From Gammaproteobacteria bacterium (lineage in GTDB: Bacteria > Pseudomonadota > Gammaproteobacteria > Pseudomonadales > Azotimanducaceae): a stretch of 47,648 bases of DNA. The stretch's first letter is position 1; every line of letters begins with the position of its first letter. The DNA lies in contig VXLJ01000024.1 in the NCBI GenBank assembly GCA_009841635.1, positions 1-47,648 on the forward strand, in the 5' to 3' direction. A program made the translations under genes and the position numbers. Positions 16,855 to 24,859 of the stretch are shown piece by piece. Under the pieces are notes generated by a model. The model saw only the letters and a program-made list of their open reading frames with translations. It did no database searches and was not told where the DNA came from.

Positions 16855-18615
16855 ATGACTCACGCATTCGAACAACTAAACGAATTTACGCGCGAATACG
16901 AAATTCCTATCGAACAAGACCAGTTTGACGAGCGTTTGCAAAACCTTACTAAAGACGTAGCGACTAAGGCTCATCTAAAGGGCTTTCGTAAAGGAAAAAC
17001 GCCACGTGGGCTCATAAAGCAACGATATGGCGCCGCGCTTCAGAACGACGTCATACAAGACATCGTCCAGGACAACTACAGCACACTGCTCAATGAAGCC
17101 GAATTAAAAGCGAGTTGGATCGGTAGACCGTATGTAGCGGATTTTGATGAGGACCGACCGAGCAGGGTAAAGCTGCGAGTTGAGACAGTACCGGAATTCG
17201 ACGCCGAAATTCTTGATGCTTTAACCGTCAAGCGCCCTATGGTTCAATTCACTGACGAGGCTATCGAAGCAGAGATTGATACGGCTCGAGAACGATGCAT
17301 CGATTGGTACGAACTAAAAGGTGACGGCATCGTTGCTCATGCGGGGGACCGGGTTTGGTTTACCTATGGAGCGGACGACGAGGAGACAACGGCAAGCCAC
17401 GACGAAACGACTGACGAGCAAGCGGTCGATGGCGAGCGTGAAATCGAGCCACCGCAATTGATGGTGGTGCTTCGCAATCCAAAAAACGAGATGGCGGCCG
17501 CACTTCACAACAAAATTCTCGGTAACGGCGTGCATGCGACATTCGACATCGAAGAAAGCGAAGTAGCCGCGGCAGGTGCGCAATTAGACTCGGATTCCAC
17601 TTCGCTGACCGCGCGGATTACCAAGATCGAACAGGGAGATCTCCCGCCTTTAAGCGAGCGGCTCTATGAAGACGCGAGCTTTCGTTATCTCTTGGCAAAG
17701 TATGAAGGAACGCCGCCACAATCCTTGGCGGAATTGAAAAAGGCCGTCATTCCCTCATTGGAGGCTTTGGTCACTGATTACACGCAAGCACACATAGAAC
17801 AACGAGTTTTAATGGAGCTTGCTAGTCGTTATGTACCAGCGATTCCGCGCGAGACAGTCCGCCAGGAATATGCAAATTTGCTTCGCCTTAGCGAACAGCA
17901 GACAGACCAGGCGTATGCCTATATGCGACTATTCGATGCGATCGTTGATGACGAACCGCTCACGACCGAGCTGTGGACTAAACGCCCAGCTTTCGAAGAA
18001 ATACCAGTAAAGATCAACCCGCCTGCAGGAGAGTCGTTTGAGCCTTTGCCGGAGATGCTTGTCAGTCAGGTTCGAGAACATGCGCGGAATGCCGTGCAAA
18101 ACGTCGCAGTTGGTTTGACCATGCGTGCGCTGGTCGATCATCTAGAACTCGAAGCGGATCAGGAAGCGATCGCCCAGGCGATTCAATCGCAAGTTAGGCT
18201 CTACGAGTCGTTTATGACACAAAGCGATCGCATGCAAGAAATGATGGACTATTTGTATAGCGAAGAGCACTACCAGCAGCAAGTGTCTAGCAACTTAGAA
18301 GAACAAGCACGTAAGCAATTGGTTGAGCGAGCGACCTACGAAGATGAGGAAGTTGCCTTAGCAGATGTCATTAATGGGACGAATGAGCTACCCATGAATT
18401 CGTTAACGACATTCACCGTGCTGCCTGGTTACCCTGTCCCGAAAGTACTTCAACCGAATGATGACAGTCCAACTGCAGCGAGCTCTGGCGATGCTGAAGA
18501 CGGTGCTTCTAAGGACAGTAATGAAGACCCGATCGTCGATGAGACGATTGCCGCGGAACCAGAGCAAAAATCCAGCTTTATAAGCAGACTTTTCCGTAAG
18601 AACAAAGATTCATAG
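16855..18615 (+). CDS. tig: Trigger factor with degenerate PPIase domain and long C-terminal tail
   Basis: Trigger factor binds the ribosome exit tunnel and shields nascent chains. 586 aa, far longer than the usual 430-450. The N-terminal ribosome-binding domain is clear: GFRKGKTPRGLI, with F44, R45 and K46 as in E. coli. Residues about 150-265 occupy the FKBP-type PPIase position (AGDRVWFTYGADD to ITKIEQGDLPPL), but the usual GSGxxIPGFE core is not recognisable and an acidic insert (about 172-198) interrupts it, so prolyl isomerase activity is doubtful. The helical C-terminal chaperone arms follow. The last 50 residues form an acidic linker ending in a basic SSFISRLFRKNKDS. clpP and clpX follow, as in most relatives. 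Confidence 0.9.
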   Translation: MTHAFEQLNEFTREYEIPIEQDQFDERLQNLTKDVATKAHLKGFRKGKTPRGLIKQRYGAALQNDVIQDIVQDNYSTLLNEAELKASWIGRPYVADFDEDRPSRVKLRVETVPEFDAEILDALTVKRPMVQFTDEAIEAEIDTARERCIDWYELKGDGIVAHAGDRVWFTYGADDEETTASHDETTDEQAVDGEREIEPPQLMVVLRNPKNEMAAALHNKILGNGVHATFDIEESEVAAAGAQLDSDSTSLTARITKIEQGDLPPLSERLYEDASFRYLLAKYEGTPPQSLAELKKAVIPSLEALVTDYTQAHIEQRVLMELASRYVPAIPRETVRQEYANLLRLSEQQTDQAYAYMRLFDAIVDDEPLTTELWTKRPAFEEIPVKINPPAGESFEPLPEMLVSQVREHARNAVQNVAVGLTMRALVDHLELEADQEAIAQAIQSQVRLYESFMTQSDRMQEMMDYLYSEEHYQQQVSSNLEEQARKQLVERATYEDEEVALADVINGTNELPMNSLTTFTVLPGYPVPKVLQPNDDSPTAASSGDAEDGASKDSNEDPIVDETIAAEPEQKSSFISRLFRKNKDS

Positions 18616-18627
18616 GAGTAATTGGAT

Positions 18628-19236
18628 ATGGCATTAGTGCCGATGGTATTGGAGCAAACCGCACGAGGCGAGCGCTCCTACGATTTATTTTCGCGTTTGC
18701 TAAAGGAACGCATCATTTTCATTAATGGGCCCATAGACGACGCCGTCGCAAGTGTTGTCGTGGCGCAGTTGCTGTGGTGTGAGTCAGAGAATCCTGATAA
18801 AGACACGCATCTTTACATCAATTCGCCCGGCGGCTCAGTGACTGCAGGCTTGTCCATTTACGACACGATGCAGTTTGTGCGTTGCGACGTGGAAACGACT
18901 TGCATAGGGCAAGCAGCCAGCATGGGCGCGTTCTTGCTAGCGTCCGGAACAGCGAACAAACGTTTTGCGTTGCCTAATTCGCGCATCATGTTGCACCAAC
19001 CGTCTGGCGGTTCGCGTGGCGTAGCTTCAGACATTGAAATCGCCGCGCGCGAGATCCTTGCGATTAGGCAAAAACTCAATGAGTTGCTAGCCATTCACAC
19101 AGGCAATCCCGTTGAACAAATAGCCGCGGATTCGGATCGCGATTACTGGATGACACCTACCGAAGCAGCTGAGTACGGCTTGATTGACAAAGTGCAAGAA
19201 CCGCGCGTCAAGCTCTTGAAAGCCGTCAATGAATGA
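18628..19236 (+). CDS. clpP: ATP-dependent Clp protease, proteolytic subunit
   Basis: ClpP forms the 14-subunit barrel that degrades proteins fed by ClpX or ClpA. 202 aa from ATG 18628, with AGGAG at 18614-18618; an in-frame TTG at 18622 is less likely. Catalytic triad: S98 ([11 protein letters not shown]), H123 ([10 protein letters not shown]) and D172 ([12 protein letters not shown]). The N-terminal [20 protein letters not shown] is typical. It lies 12 bases after tig and 155 before clpX. Both ATPase partners, ClpX and ClpA, are encoded in this window. Confidence 0.98.
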   Translation: MALVPMVLEQTARGERSYDLFSRLLKERIIFINGPIDDAVASVVVAQLLWCESENPDKDTHLYINSPGGSVTAGLSIYDTMQFVRCDVETTCIGQAASMGAFLLASGTANKRFALPNSRIMLHQPSGGSRGVASDIEIAAREILAIRQKLNELLAIHTGNPVEQIAADSDRDYWMTPTEAAEYGLIDKVQEPRVKLLKAVNE

Positions 19237-19330
19237 ACTTTGCAGCTTGGCCGTGATAATCAGATACGAACGGGGCGTGTGCTTAGTGGCCTGAATGCGG
19301 TTAGAAAAACGGGAGTGCGTTCTCATAACA

Positions 19331-19339
19331 TGCTATTCT
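19331..19339 (+). promoter_or_regulatory. Possible extended -10 promoter element for clpX
   Basis: TGCTATTCT fits the TGnTATAAT extended -10 pattern at 6 of the 8 defined bases. It lies 52 bases before the clpX ATG in the 155-base clpP-clpX spacer. No convincing -35 box is found 16-18 bases upstream. It would allow clpX transcription independent of clpP. Confidence 0.3.
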
Positions 19340-19391
19340 TTAAATACGGAGCAGTTTTCGACGCTCTGTTTGATCGCAGGAAATTACCGAA

Positions 19392-20678
19392 ATGAGTGAT
19401 CACGACGGCGGCATGGATGATGTCGCTGAATGTTCGTTTTGTTACAAAAAAGGCAACGAAGTTGACAAGCTGATTGCAGGTCAAGACGACGTCTATATCT
19501 GCGATGAGTGTGTGGCTATTTGCGCGGGCATTATTAAGCAGCCTAAGGCCACTGCAGAAAAAGAGAAGCCGGAAACGGACGAGCTGCCGGTTCCGATGAA
19601 AATCAATGATTTTCTGAACGGCTATGTGATCGGCCAGGATTACGCTAAGCGGATACTCTCAGTAGCCGTCTATAACCACTACAAGCGCTTGCGTAACGGT
19701 GGCTCCCAAACGGACATCGAGCTCGCTAAATCCAATATATTGCTGATTGGGCCTACAGGGTCGGGTAAAACTCTGTTGGCGGAAACGCTTGCGCGAATGC
19801 TTCAAGTTCCTTTCGTAATCGCAGACGCCACCACACTGACCGAAGCAGGTTATGTTGGTGAAGACGTTGAGAACATCATTCAAAAGCTTTTGCAAACCTG
19901 CGATTACGACGTTAAACGTGCGCAACGCGGTATCGTTTACATTGACGAAATTGACAAGATTTCGCGTAAAACTGACCACCCGTCAATCACGCGCGACGTG
20001 TCTGGCGAAGGTGTGCAGCAAGCGCTTCTAAAGTTGATCGAAGGCACCACTGCAGCAATTCCGCCACAAGGTGGACGCAAACACCCGCAGCAAGAATTCA
20101 TTCAAGTAAACACCGCAGATATCTTGTTCATCGTGGGTGGCGCTTTCTCAGGACTAGAGAAAGTTATCCAAAATCGCACGGCCAAGAGCGGCATCGGATT
20201 CAATGCGACGGTTCAAGGCGAGAGCGACAGCGAGCAGATTGGCGAGATTTTGAAAACCGTCGAACCGGAAGATCTCATCAAATACGGGCTCATTCCTGAG
20301 CTGGTCGGTAGATTGCCAGTGGTCACTACGTTGCAAGAGCTCGACACGGACGCGTTAGTGAAGATTCTTACAGAACCGAAGAACTCACTGATTAAGCAAT
20401 ATCAAGCAATCTTTGGCATGGAAGATGTTGAATTGGTGTTCAACGACGACGCCTTAGAAGCCATCGCAGAACGCGCCGTTGAACGTAAAACTGGTGCGCG
20501 TGGCTTGCGTTCGATTCTTGAAGAAGTTTTGCTTGACGTCATGTACGAGATCCCGTCGAAACCTGACGTAGAAGGCGTGGTGGTGGACGGCAAGATGGTG
20601 CATGATTGTGAAACTCACAAACCCATGCTCAAGTACAAAGCCATGGAGAAGAAAGTCAGCGGTGGCGACACGGTATAG
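19392..20678 (+). CDS. clpX: ATP-dependent Clp protease, ATP-binding subunit ClpX
   Basis: ClpX unfolds substrates and threads them into ClpP. 428 aa. The N-terminal zinc-binding domain has C14, C17, C37 and C40 (CSFC...CDEC). The AAA+ module shows Walker A GPTGSGKT, Walker [11 protein letters not shown], the pore loop GYVG, the ClpP-docking IGF in SGIGFNA, and sensor-2 [12 protein letters not shown]. It starts at ATG 19392 (AGGAA upstream). The gene normally followed by lon is here followed, after 203 non-coding bases, by hupB. Confidence 0.98.
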   Translation: MSDHDGGMDDVAECSFCYKKGNEVDKLIAGQDDVYICDECVAICAGIIKQPKATAEKEKPETDELPVPMKINDFLNGYVIGQDYAKRILSVAVYNHYKRLRNGGSQTDIELAKSNILLIGPTGSGKTLLAETLARMLQVPFVIADATTLTEAGYVGEDVENIIQKLLQTCDYDVKRAQRGIVYIDEIDKISRKTDHPSITRDVSGEGVQQALLKLIEGTTAAIPPQGGRKHPQQEFIQVNTADILFIVGGAFSGLEKVIQNRTAKSGIGFNATVQGESDSEQIGEILKTVEPEDLIKYGLIPELVGRLPVVTTLQELDTDALVKILTEPKNSLIKQYQAIFGMEDVELVFNDDALEAIAERAVERKTGARGLRSILEEVLLDVMYEIPSKPDVEGVVVDGKMVHDCETHKPMLKYKAMEKKVSGGDTV

Positions 20679-20713
20679 CGGTGTCGCGAAGCTTGCATTC
20701 ATCTAACTTAGTA

Positions 20714-20750
20714 GGGTCCTGGTTGACCCAGTGGATCCGAAAGATCCACT
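20714..20750 (+). other. Two adjacent hairpins in the clpX-hupB spacer
   Basis: GGGTC (20714-20718) and GACCC (20725-20729) form a 5-bp stem. The next base begins AGTGGATC (20730-20737), which pairs perfectly with GATCCACT (20743-20750) around CGAAA. Neither is followed by a T-run. They could be a weak terminator, an RNase processing site, or a 5' leader structure of hupB. They sit where lon is found in related genomes. Confidence 0.5.
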
Positions 20751-20881
20751 TACGAGCCACAAGGTTCGACCCCATTCAAGGTATCGTATTGCTGCGCGCA
20801 GAATCGGCATCGCTATGAGAAGCAGAAGCTGCATCGTTGCTCCAACGGTTCCGAATTTAAAACGTTCATGGAGAGGAAGAA

Positions 20882-21160
20882 GTGAACAAAGCTGATTTGA
20901 TTCGTGCGGCCGCAGCGAAGGATGATTCGCTAAACCAAACCACCGTTGGCAAGTCTTTGGAAGCCATTCTTGAGACCGTTGCTGAAACGCTAGCCAATGG
21001 CGATCCAGTCCAGCTGATTGGCTTCGGCACATTTGAAGTTCGCCATCGTGCTGCACGAACCGCGCGCAATCCTGCAACCGGCGAAACCGTGCAAGTTGCA
21101 GCTTCGTCCAATGCTGCGTTCAAAGCTGGCAGCAAGTTAAAGGCGCGCGTTAACGGTTAA
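20882..21160 (+). CDS. hupB: DNA-binding protein HU
   Basis: HU bends and compacts DNA as a dimer. 92 aa. It starts MNKADLIRAAAAK, with the dimerisation helices, GFGTFEVRHRAARTARNPAT (start of the DNA-binding arm) and a C-terminal helix AFKAGSKLKARVN. The start is GTG 20882 with an AGAGGAAGA purine stretch 3-11 bases upstream. It precedes ppiD, the common order lon-hupB-ppiD minus lon. A clear terminator follows. IHF is the alternative assignment, but the arm sequence and position favour HU. Confidence 0.95.
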   Translation: MNKADLIRAAAAKDDSLNQTTVGKSLEAILETVAETLANGDPVQLIGFGTFEVRHRAARTARNPATGETVQVAASSNAAFKAGSKLKARVNG

Positions 21161-21225
21161 TACAACCATTTGCCAAACAAGCACGATGTTGCATCGTGTG
21201 CTGGCAAGTAATAAACCTTTCAATG

Positions 21226-21261
21226 CGCGAGCGTCATTGCGCGACGCTCGCGTTTTATTTT
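21226..21261 (+). terminator. Intrinsic terminator after hupB
   Basis: CGCGAGCGTC (21226-21235) pairs perfectly with GACGCTCGCG (21243-21252) around a 7-base loop, and is followed by TTTTATTTT. This is the best rho-independent terminator in the window. It lies 66 bases past the hupB stop and 31 before the ppiD start, so ppiD probably has its own start of transcription or depends on read-through. Confidence 0.88.
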
Positions 21262-21291
21262 GACGCTTAACGACGAGGGACGTAAATCGCC

Positions 21292-23211
21292 ATGATGGTA
21301 AGAATGCGCAATGCTGCGCAGTCTTGGATCGCCAAATTCGTTGCCGGTGTGCTAATCGTGGTGCTGGTCTTGTTTGGTTTCGGAGCCTTCAATCTTTTCG
21401 GGGTCGACGAACCAGCGGTCGCATCGGTTAATGGCGAAGACATCACCGAGCGACGGCTAGCCGCAGAGATCGAACGCACTAAACAAGACATTCGAAATAC
21501 CTATGGCGATTCGGTGACCGACGCCCAACTTGACGAATACGTCGATGAAGCGTTTACATTGCGAAGACTCATCGATACCGAGTTGTTCATGCAGGCCGCA
21601 AGTGAGCTCGCACTCACATTGTCAGATACGCAATTTGAAAAAATCTTGCGCACCGACCCAACGTTCCAAACCGATGGCGAATTTGACGAAGAGTTGTTGC
21701 GCGGCGCGCTCGAACGCGGTGGCATGTCGGCCCAGACGTTAAGGCTCCTACAAGAGCAATCTACCGTTAGATCGAAATTGTTGCGAGCCATTGAAGACTC
21801 GTCATTCAGCACCAATGCGGAAACGCGTCTTATGGCGAAGTTTGACAAACAGGTGCGCGATATTTCTACGTTGGAATTTACTCGTGCAGCATACGATGAC
21901 CCTGACAACATCACCAGGGACGACGTTGAACTGCATTACGATCTGAATCACGATCTCTACATGACGTTAGGTTCGTTCGATTTCGAATATGTGCAGGTCG
22001 ACGCGTCTGAATTGGTACCGGAAGTCGATCTGTCTGATGAAGAATTGGCTGAATTGCATGCCGCGGACATCATCGCGCGGAATTCAAATGCAAAACGTCA
22101 TGGTCGTCATTTGCTTATCAAAATCGACGAAAATCGTAGCGAAGCGGATGCGCTAACAGAAATCGTCGCGATTAAACAGCGCATAAGCGATGGCGAATCG
22201 TTGGCGGATTTAGCAAAAGAGCTTTCGGAAGATGCAGGCTCCAAAGATAAAGGTGGCGATTTAGGTATGTCCGATCGCGCACAGTGGGTCAAAGAGTTTT
22301 CAGATAGTTTGTGGTCGCTTGAAGTCGGCGAAATTTCGAGTCCCGTGAAGACGACCTTCGGCTACCACCTGATCGAACTGCTTGAAGTCGAAGAAGTCGA
22401 ATTGCCCACCTTAGAGGAGAACATTGAGTCACTGAAGGAAGATCACCGCCAATCGCTGGTGAAAGAAGCGATGGCGGATGCGTACGAAGAAATGGATAAA
22501 CTGGCTTTTGAACAGTCAGATTCGTTAGGACCAGTGGCCGAAGCCTTCGCAAAGCCTATTGAAACTGTGGAGGATTATTCGGGCGTTCAGGCCGATGACC
22601 AATTAAGCATTCTGCAGTTTGACGAAGTAAAACAAGCATTTTTGGCAGAAGACGTCATTGACAATGGATTCAATAGCCGTGTGGTTCGAGTAGAGGACCT
22701 ATTTATCGCGGTTGGTCGCATGACGGATCGCGAGGCACCGTCACTGAAACCCATCGATGATGTGTACGATGACATTAGGGACATGCTGGCTGAAGAGGCC
22801 GCTGACGCGGCACGAGACGCCAAACATCAAGAGGTGCTTGAAACATTGCGCGATGATCAAGATTTTGATGCCGCAGCAGCTGCCGTGGCAAGCAGCTGGG
22901 TGGTCCGCGAGAAGCAGTTACGCGACGATTTTGAAGTCGATCCAGCAGTATTAGAAGCTGCTTTCGCCCAGGCTTTACCAACGACGGGGGAACGCGTCAT
23001 CACTGAGGCAACGTCTGAATTTACGCCATCGAAATATGTCGTTGTCGTGTCACGCCAAGAATTGGCAGACTATGCGTTGCTTGAGCAAGCCGAGCAAGAG
23101 ACCATCGACGAAAGCGCTGTGAACGACGCAAAAACTCGCGCCGTAGCAGCATTCGTCTCTAGTTTGCGTTCAGAAGCATCGATCGAGTCGGAGCTGTTTA
23201 GCTACGAGTAG
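21292..23211 (+). CDS. ppiD: Peptidyl-prolyl cis-trans isomerase PpiD (periplasmic folding chaperone)
   Basis: PpiD is anchored in the inner membrane near the Sec translocon and helps newly exported proteins fold. 639 aa. A short cytoplasmic N-terminus (MMVRMRNAAQSWIAK) is followed by one membrane segment at about 16-36 (FVAGVLIVVLVLFGFGAF), then a long periplasmic part. The parvulin domain is near residues 265-365, recognised by HGRHLLIKID, AKELSEDAGSKDKGGDLG and VKTTFGYHLIELL. The rest is helical and acidic, as in SurA/PpiD. ATG 21292 is used, with GAGGGA upstream; an ATG one codon later is equally possible. Confidence 0.94.
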   Translation: MMVRMRNAAQSWIAKFVAGVLIVVLVLFGFGAFNLFGVDEPAVASVNGEDITERRLAAEIERTKQDIRNTYGDSVTDAQLDEYVDEAFTLRRLIDTELFMQAASELALTLSDTQFEKILRTDPTFQTDGEFDEELLRGALERGGMSAQTLRLLQEQSTVRSKLLRAIEDSSFSTNAETRLMAKFDKQVRDISTLEFTRAAYDDPDNITRDDVELHYDLNHDLYMTLGSFDFEYVQVDASELVPEVDLSDEELAELHAADIIARNSNAKRHGRHLLIKIDENRSEADALTEIVAIKQRISDGESLADLAKELSEDAGSKDKGGDLGMSDRAQWVKEFSDSLWSLEVGEISSPVKTTFGYHLIELLEVEEVELPTLEENIESLKEDHRQSLVKEAMADAYEEMDKLAFEQSDSLGPVAEAFAKPIETVEDYSGVQADDQLSILQFDEVKQAFLAEDVIDNGFNSRVVRVEDLFIAVGRMTDREAPSLKPIDDVYDDIRDMLAEEAADAARDAKHQEVLETLRDDQDFDAAAAAVASSWVVREKQLRDDFEVDPAVLEAAFAQALPTTGERVITEATSEFTPSKYVVVVSRQELADYALLEQAEQETIDESAVNDAKTRAVAAFVSSLRSEASIESELFSYE

Positions 23212-23221
23212 TCGTCTCCCA

Positions 23222-24154
23222 GTGGATCGGCTGGTGCTGTATACCGACGGTTCATGCGCGCCGACCAATCCAGGTGCAGGTGGTTTTGCTTTTCTTCGAG
23301 TCTCGAAGGATGAATCGACTGTGTTGTCTGCTAGCAGTCATTCATGGTCGACCAATAACAGGATGGAGCTACAGGCTGCCATAGCAGCTTTAGAGACCTG
23401 CGCGGACGGTGAACGCGTCGAACTTCACACAGATTCCCAATATGTCAAGAACGGCATCACGAATTGGATCCATGCGTGGAAGGCAAATGGATGGCGCCGC
23501 GGCAAAGCAAAAAAAGAGGTTTTAAATGTCAACCTATGGCGGCGCTTGGACCAAGAGAATCAACGCCTTGATGTTGAATGGCGTTGGGTTAAAGCCCACG
23601 CCGGCAACCAATTCAATGAAATAGTTGATCAAGCAGCTAGGCAGGCAGCGTTTGAAGCGCATGATGCAATAAGGGAAATTTCGAACGACGCATGGCTAGG
23701 GCATACCGATGGTGCTCAACCTTTGAATCAGGTGACATTGTGTTTTTGTGTCACTCAAGCTACAGCTGGCCAGGCGGCCTGGGCCTTTGAAGCGGCGCTT
23801 GCTAACGGTGAGGTCGTATGTCAAGCTGGAGCGCAATGTAATGTGACGTACGAAATCAATACGCTCACGGGTGCGCTGACCATGCTTCGTAAGGTACCCA
23901 AAGGGTCAACCGTCGACGTGGTCACCGATTCCGGCTACCTTTACGATTTTGTCACGAACCATCGTCCATCTCTGCAGTTGAACAATTGGCAAACAACGGC
24001 TAACACACCGCCGCAGGTTCTTGAATACTGGCAGCAGCTTGATGAGGTTCTTGATGGCCTGACAGTCGAGTGGTTCTATACCGAACTTGACGACAACCAC
24101 GTCCCACTCGCGAGAGTAAAGGAGCGTGCTGAAGCAGCGTTGTTAGCCGTATGA
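23222..24154 (+). CDS. rnhA: Ribonuclease HI with a second, degenerate RNase H-like domain
   Basis: RNase HI removes the RNA strand of RNA-DNA hybrids. 310 aa, twice the usual 155. The first domain (1-145) has the full active site: D9 (YTDGSC), E49 (RMELQAA), D71 (HTDSQYV), H126 (HAGN) and D136 (IVDQAAR), plus the basic helix WKANGWRRGKAKK. Residues about 170-310 look like a second copy: VDVVTDSGYLYDFVTN mirrors VELHTDSQYVKNGITN. There the Glu position reads Thr (INTLTGALTML) and the His/Asp loop is lost, leaving only D236. The second half probably has a binding or structural role. Start GTG 23222; dnaQ follows, the usual pairing. Confidence 0.92.
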   Translation: MDRLVLYTDGSCAPTNPGAGGFAFLRVSKDESTVLSASSHSWSTNNRMELQAAIAALETCADGERVELHTDSQYVKNGITNWIHAWKANGWRRGKAKKEVLNVNLWRRLDQENQRLDVEWRWVKAHAGNQFNEIVDQAARQAAFEAHDAIREISNDAWLGHTDGAQPLNQVTLCFCVTQATAGQAAWAFEAALANGEVVCQAGAQCNVTYEINTLTGALTMLRKVPKGSTVDVVTDSGYLYDFVTNHRPSLQLNNWQTTANTPPQVLEYWQQLDEVLDGLTVEWFYTELDDNHVPLARVKERAEAALLAV

Positions 24155-24178
24155 AGCAACGTCGCCTCGAGTTAACCC

Positions 24179-24850
24179 ATGATTAAGGTTTTCCTGGATA
24201 CAGAAACAACCGGCATTGATCCGAATGACGGGCATCGCGTGATCGAACTGGGCGCCACCGTCGTTGAAGATGGGATGCACACGGCCGAGGAGTTCCACCA
24301 GCTGCTAAATCCTGAACGCGAAATCGATGAAGCAGCATCTGAGATTCATGGTTTTCGTTTAACGGATCTTGCGGACAAACCGAAGTTCGCCGAAATTGCG
24401 GATGCGTTCATCGAATTCATTCGTGGCCGCGAAGTGTTTATGCACAACGCAGCCTTTGATGTCCGATTTCTTGATGCAGAGTTCGAACGAGCAAATCGGA
24501 CCGAGCGCATGTCAACTTTGTGCAACGTTACCGACACGCTAGCGCTTGCTAAGCAGGTGAACAAAACCGGTCAAGTCAGTCTAAACGCACTATGTACGAA
24601 GTTCGGCGTGGACCGCAGCGATCGCGAAAAGCATGGCGCGTTGCTGGATTCGCAACTGCTTGCCGAGGTCTATCTGCGGATGATTGAGTCGAAAAACTCG
24701 TTAATGGATGAATTCGACGAAGAAGAGAACGTCTTCGAAGAGACGCGCTTGTTTGAATTTGACCGCTCGGCTAAATTAATCGTGCGCGCGACGCCTGCAG
24801 AGCTTGACGCGCACGAAAAGTACCTGTCGAAAATCGCTGCTAAAGAGTAA
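24179..24850 (+). CDS. dnaQ: DNA polymerase III epsilon subunit (proofreading exonuclease)
   Basis: DnaQ supplies 3'-5' proofreading to the replicative polymerase. 223 aa. The DEDDh exonuclease motifs are FLDTETTGID (Exo I), HNAAFDVRFLDAE (Exo II) and KHGALLDSQLLAEVY (Exo III, with the catalytic His). The C-terminal region RATPAELDAHEKYLSKI resembles the polymerase-alpha-binding tail. The clamp-binding QTSMAF motif seen in E. coli just after Exo III is not obvious; NSLMDEF stands in that place. It ends 9 bases from the convergent nhaB. Confidence 0.95.
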   Translation: MIKVFLDTETTGIDPNDGHRVIELGATVVEDGMHTAEEFHQLLNPEREIDEAASEIHGFRLTDLADKPKFAEIADAFIEFIRGREVFMHNAAFDVRFLDAEFERANRTERMSTLCNVTDTLALAKQVNKTGQVSLNALCTKFGVDRSDREKHGALLDSQLLAEVYLRMIESKNSLMDEFDEEENVFEETRLFEFDRSAKLIVRATPAELDAHEKYLSKIAAKE

Positions 24851-24859
24851 ACCAAACGC

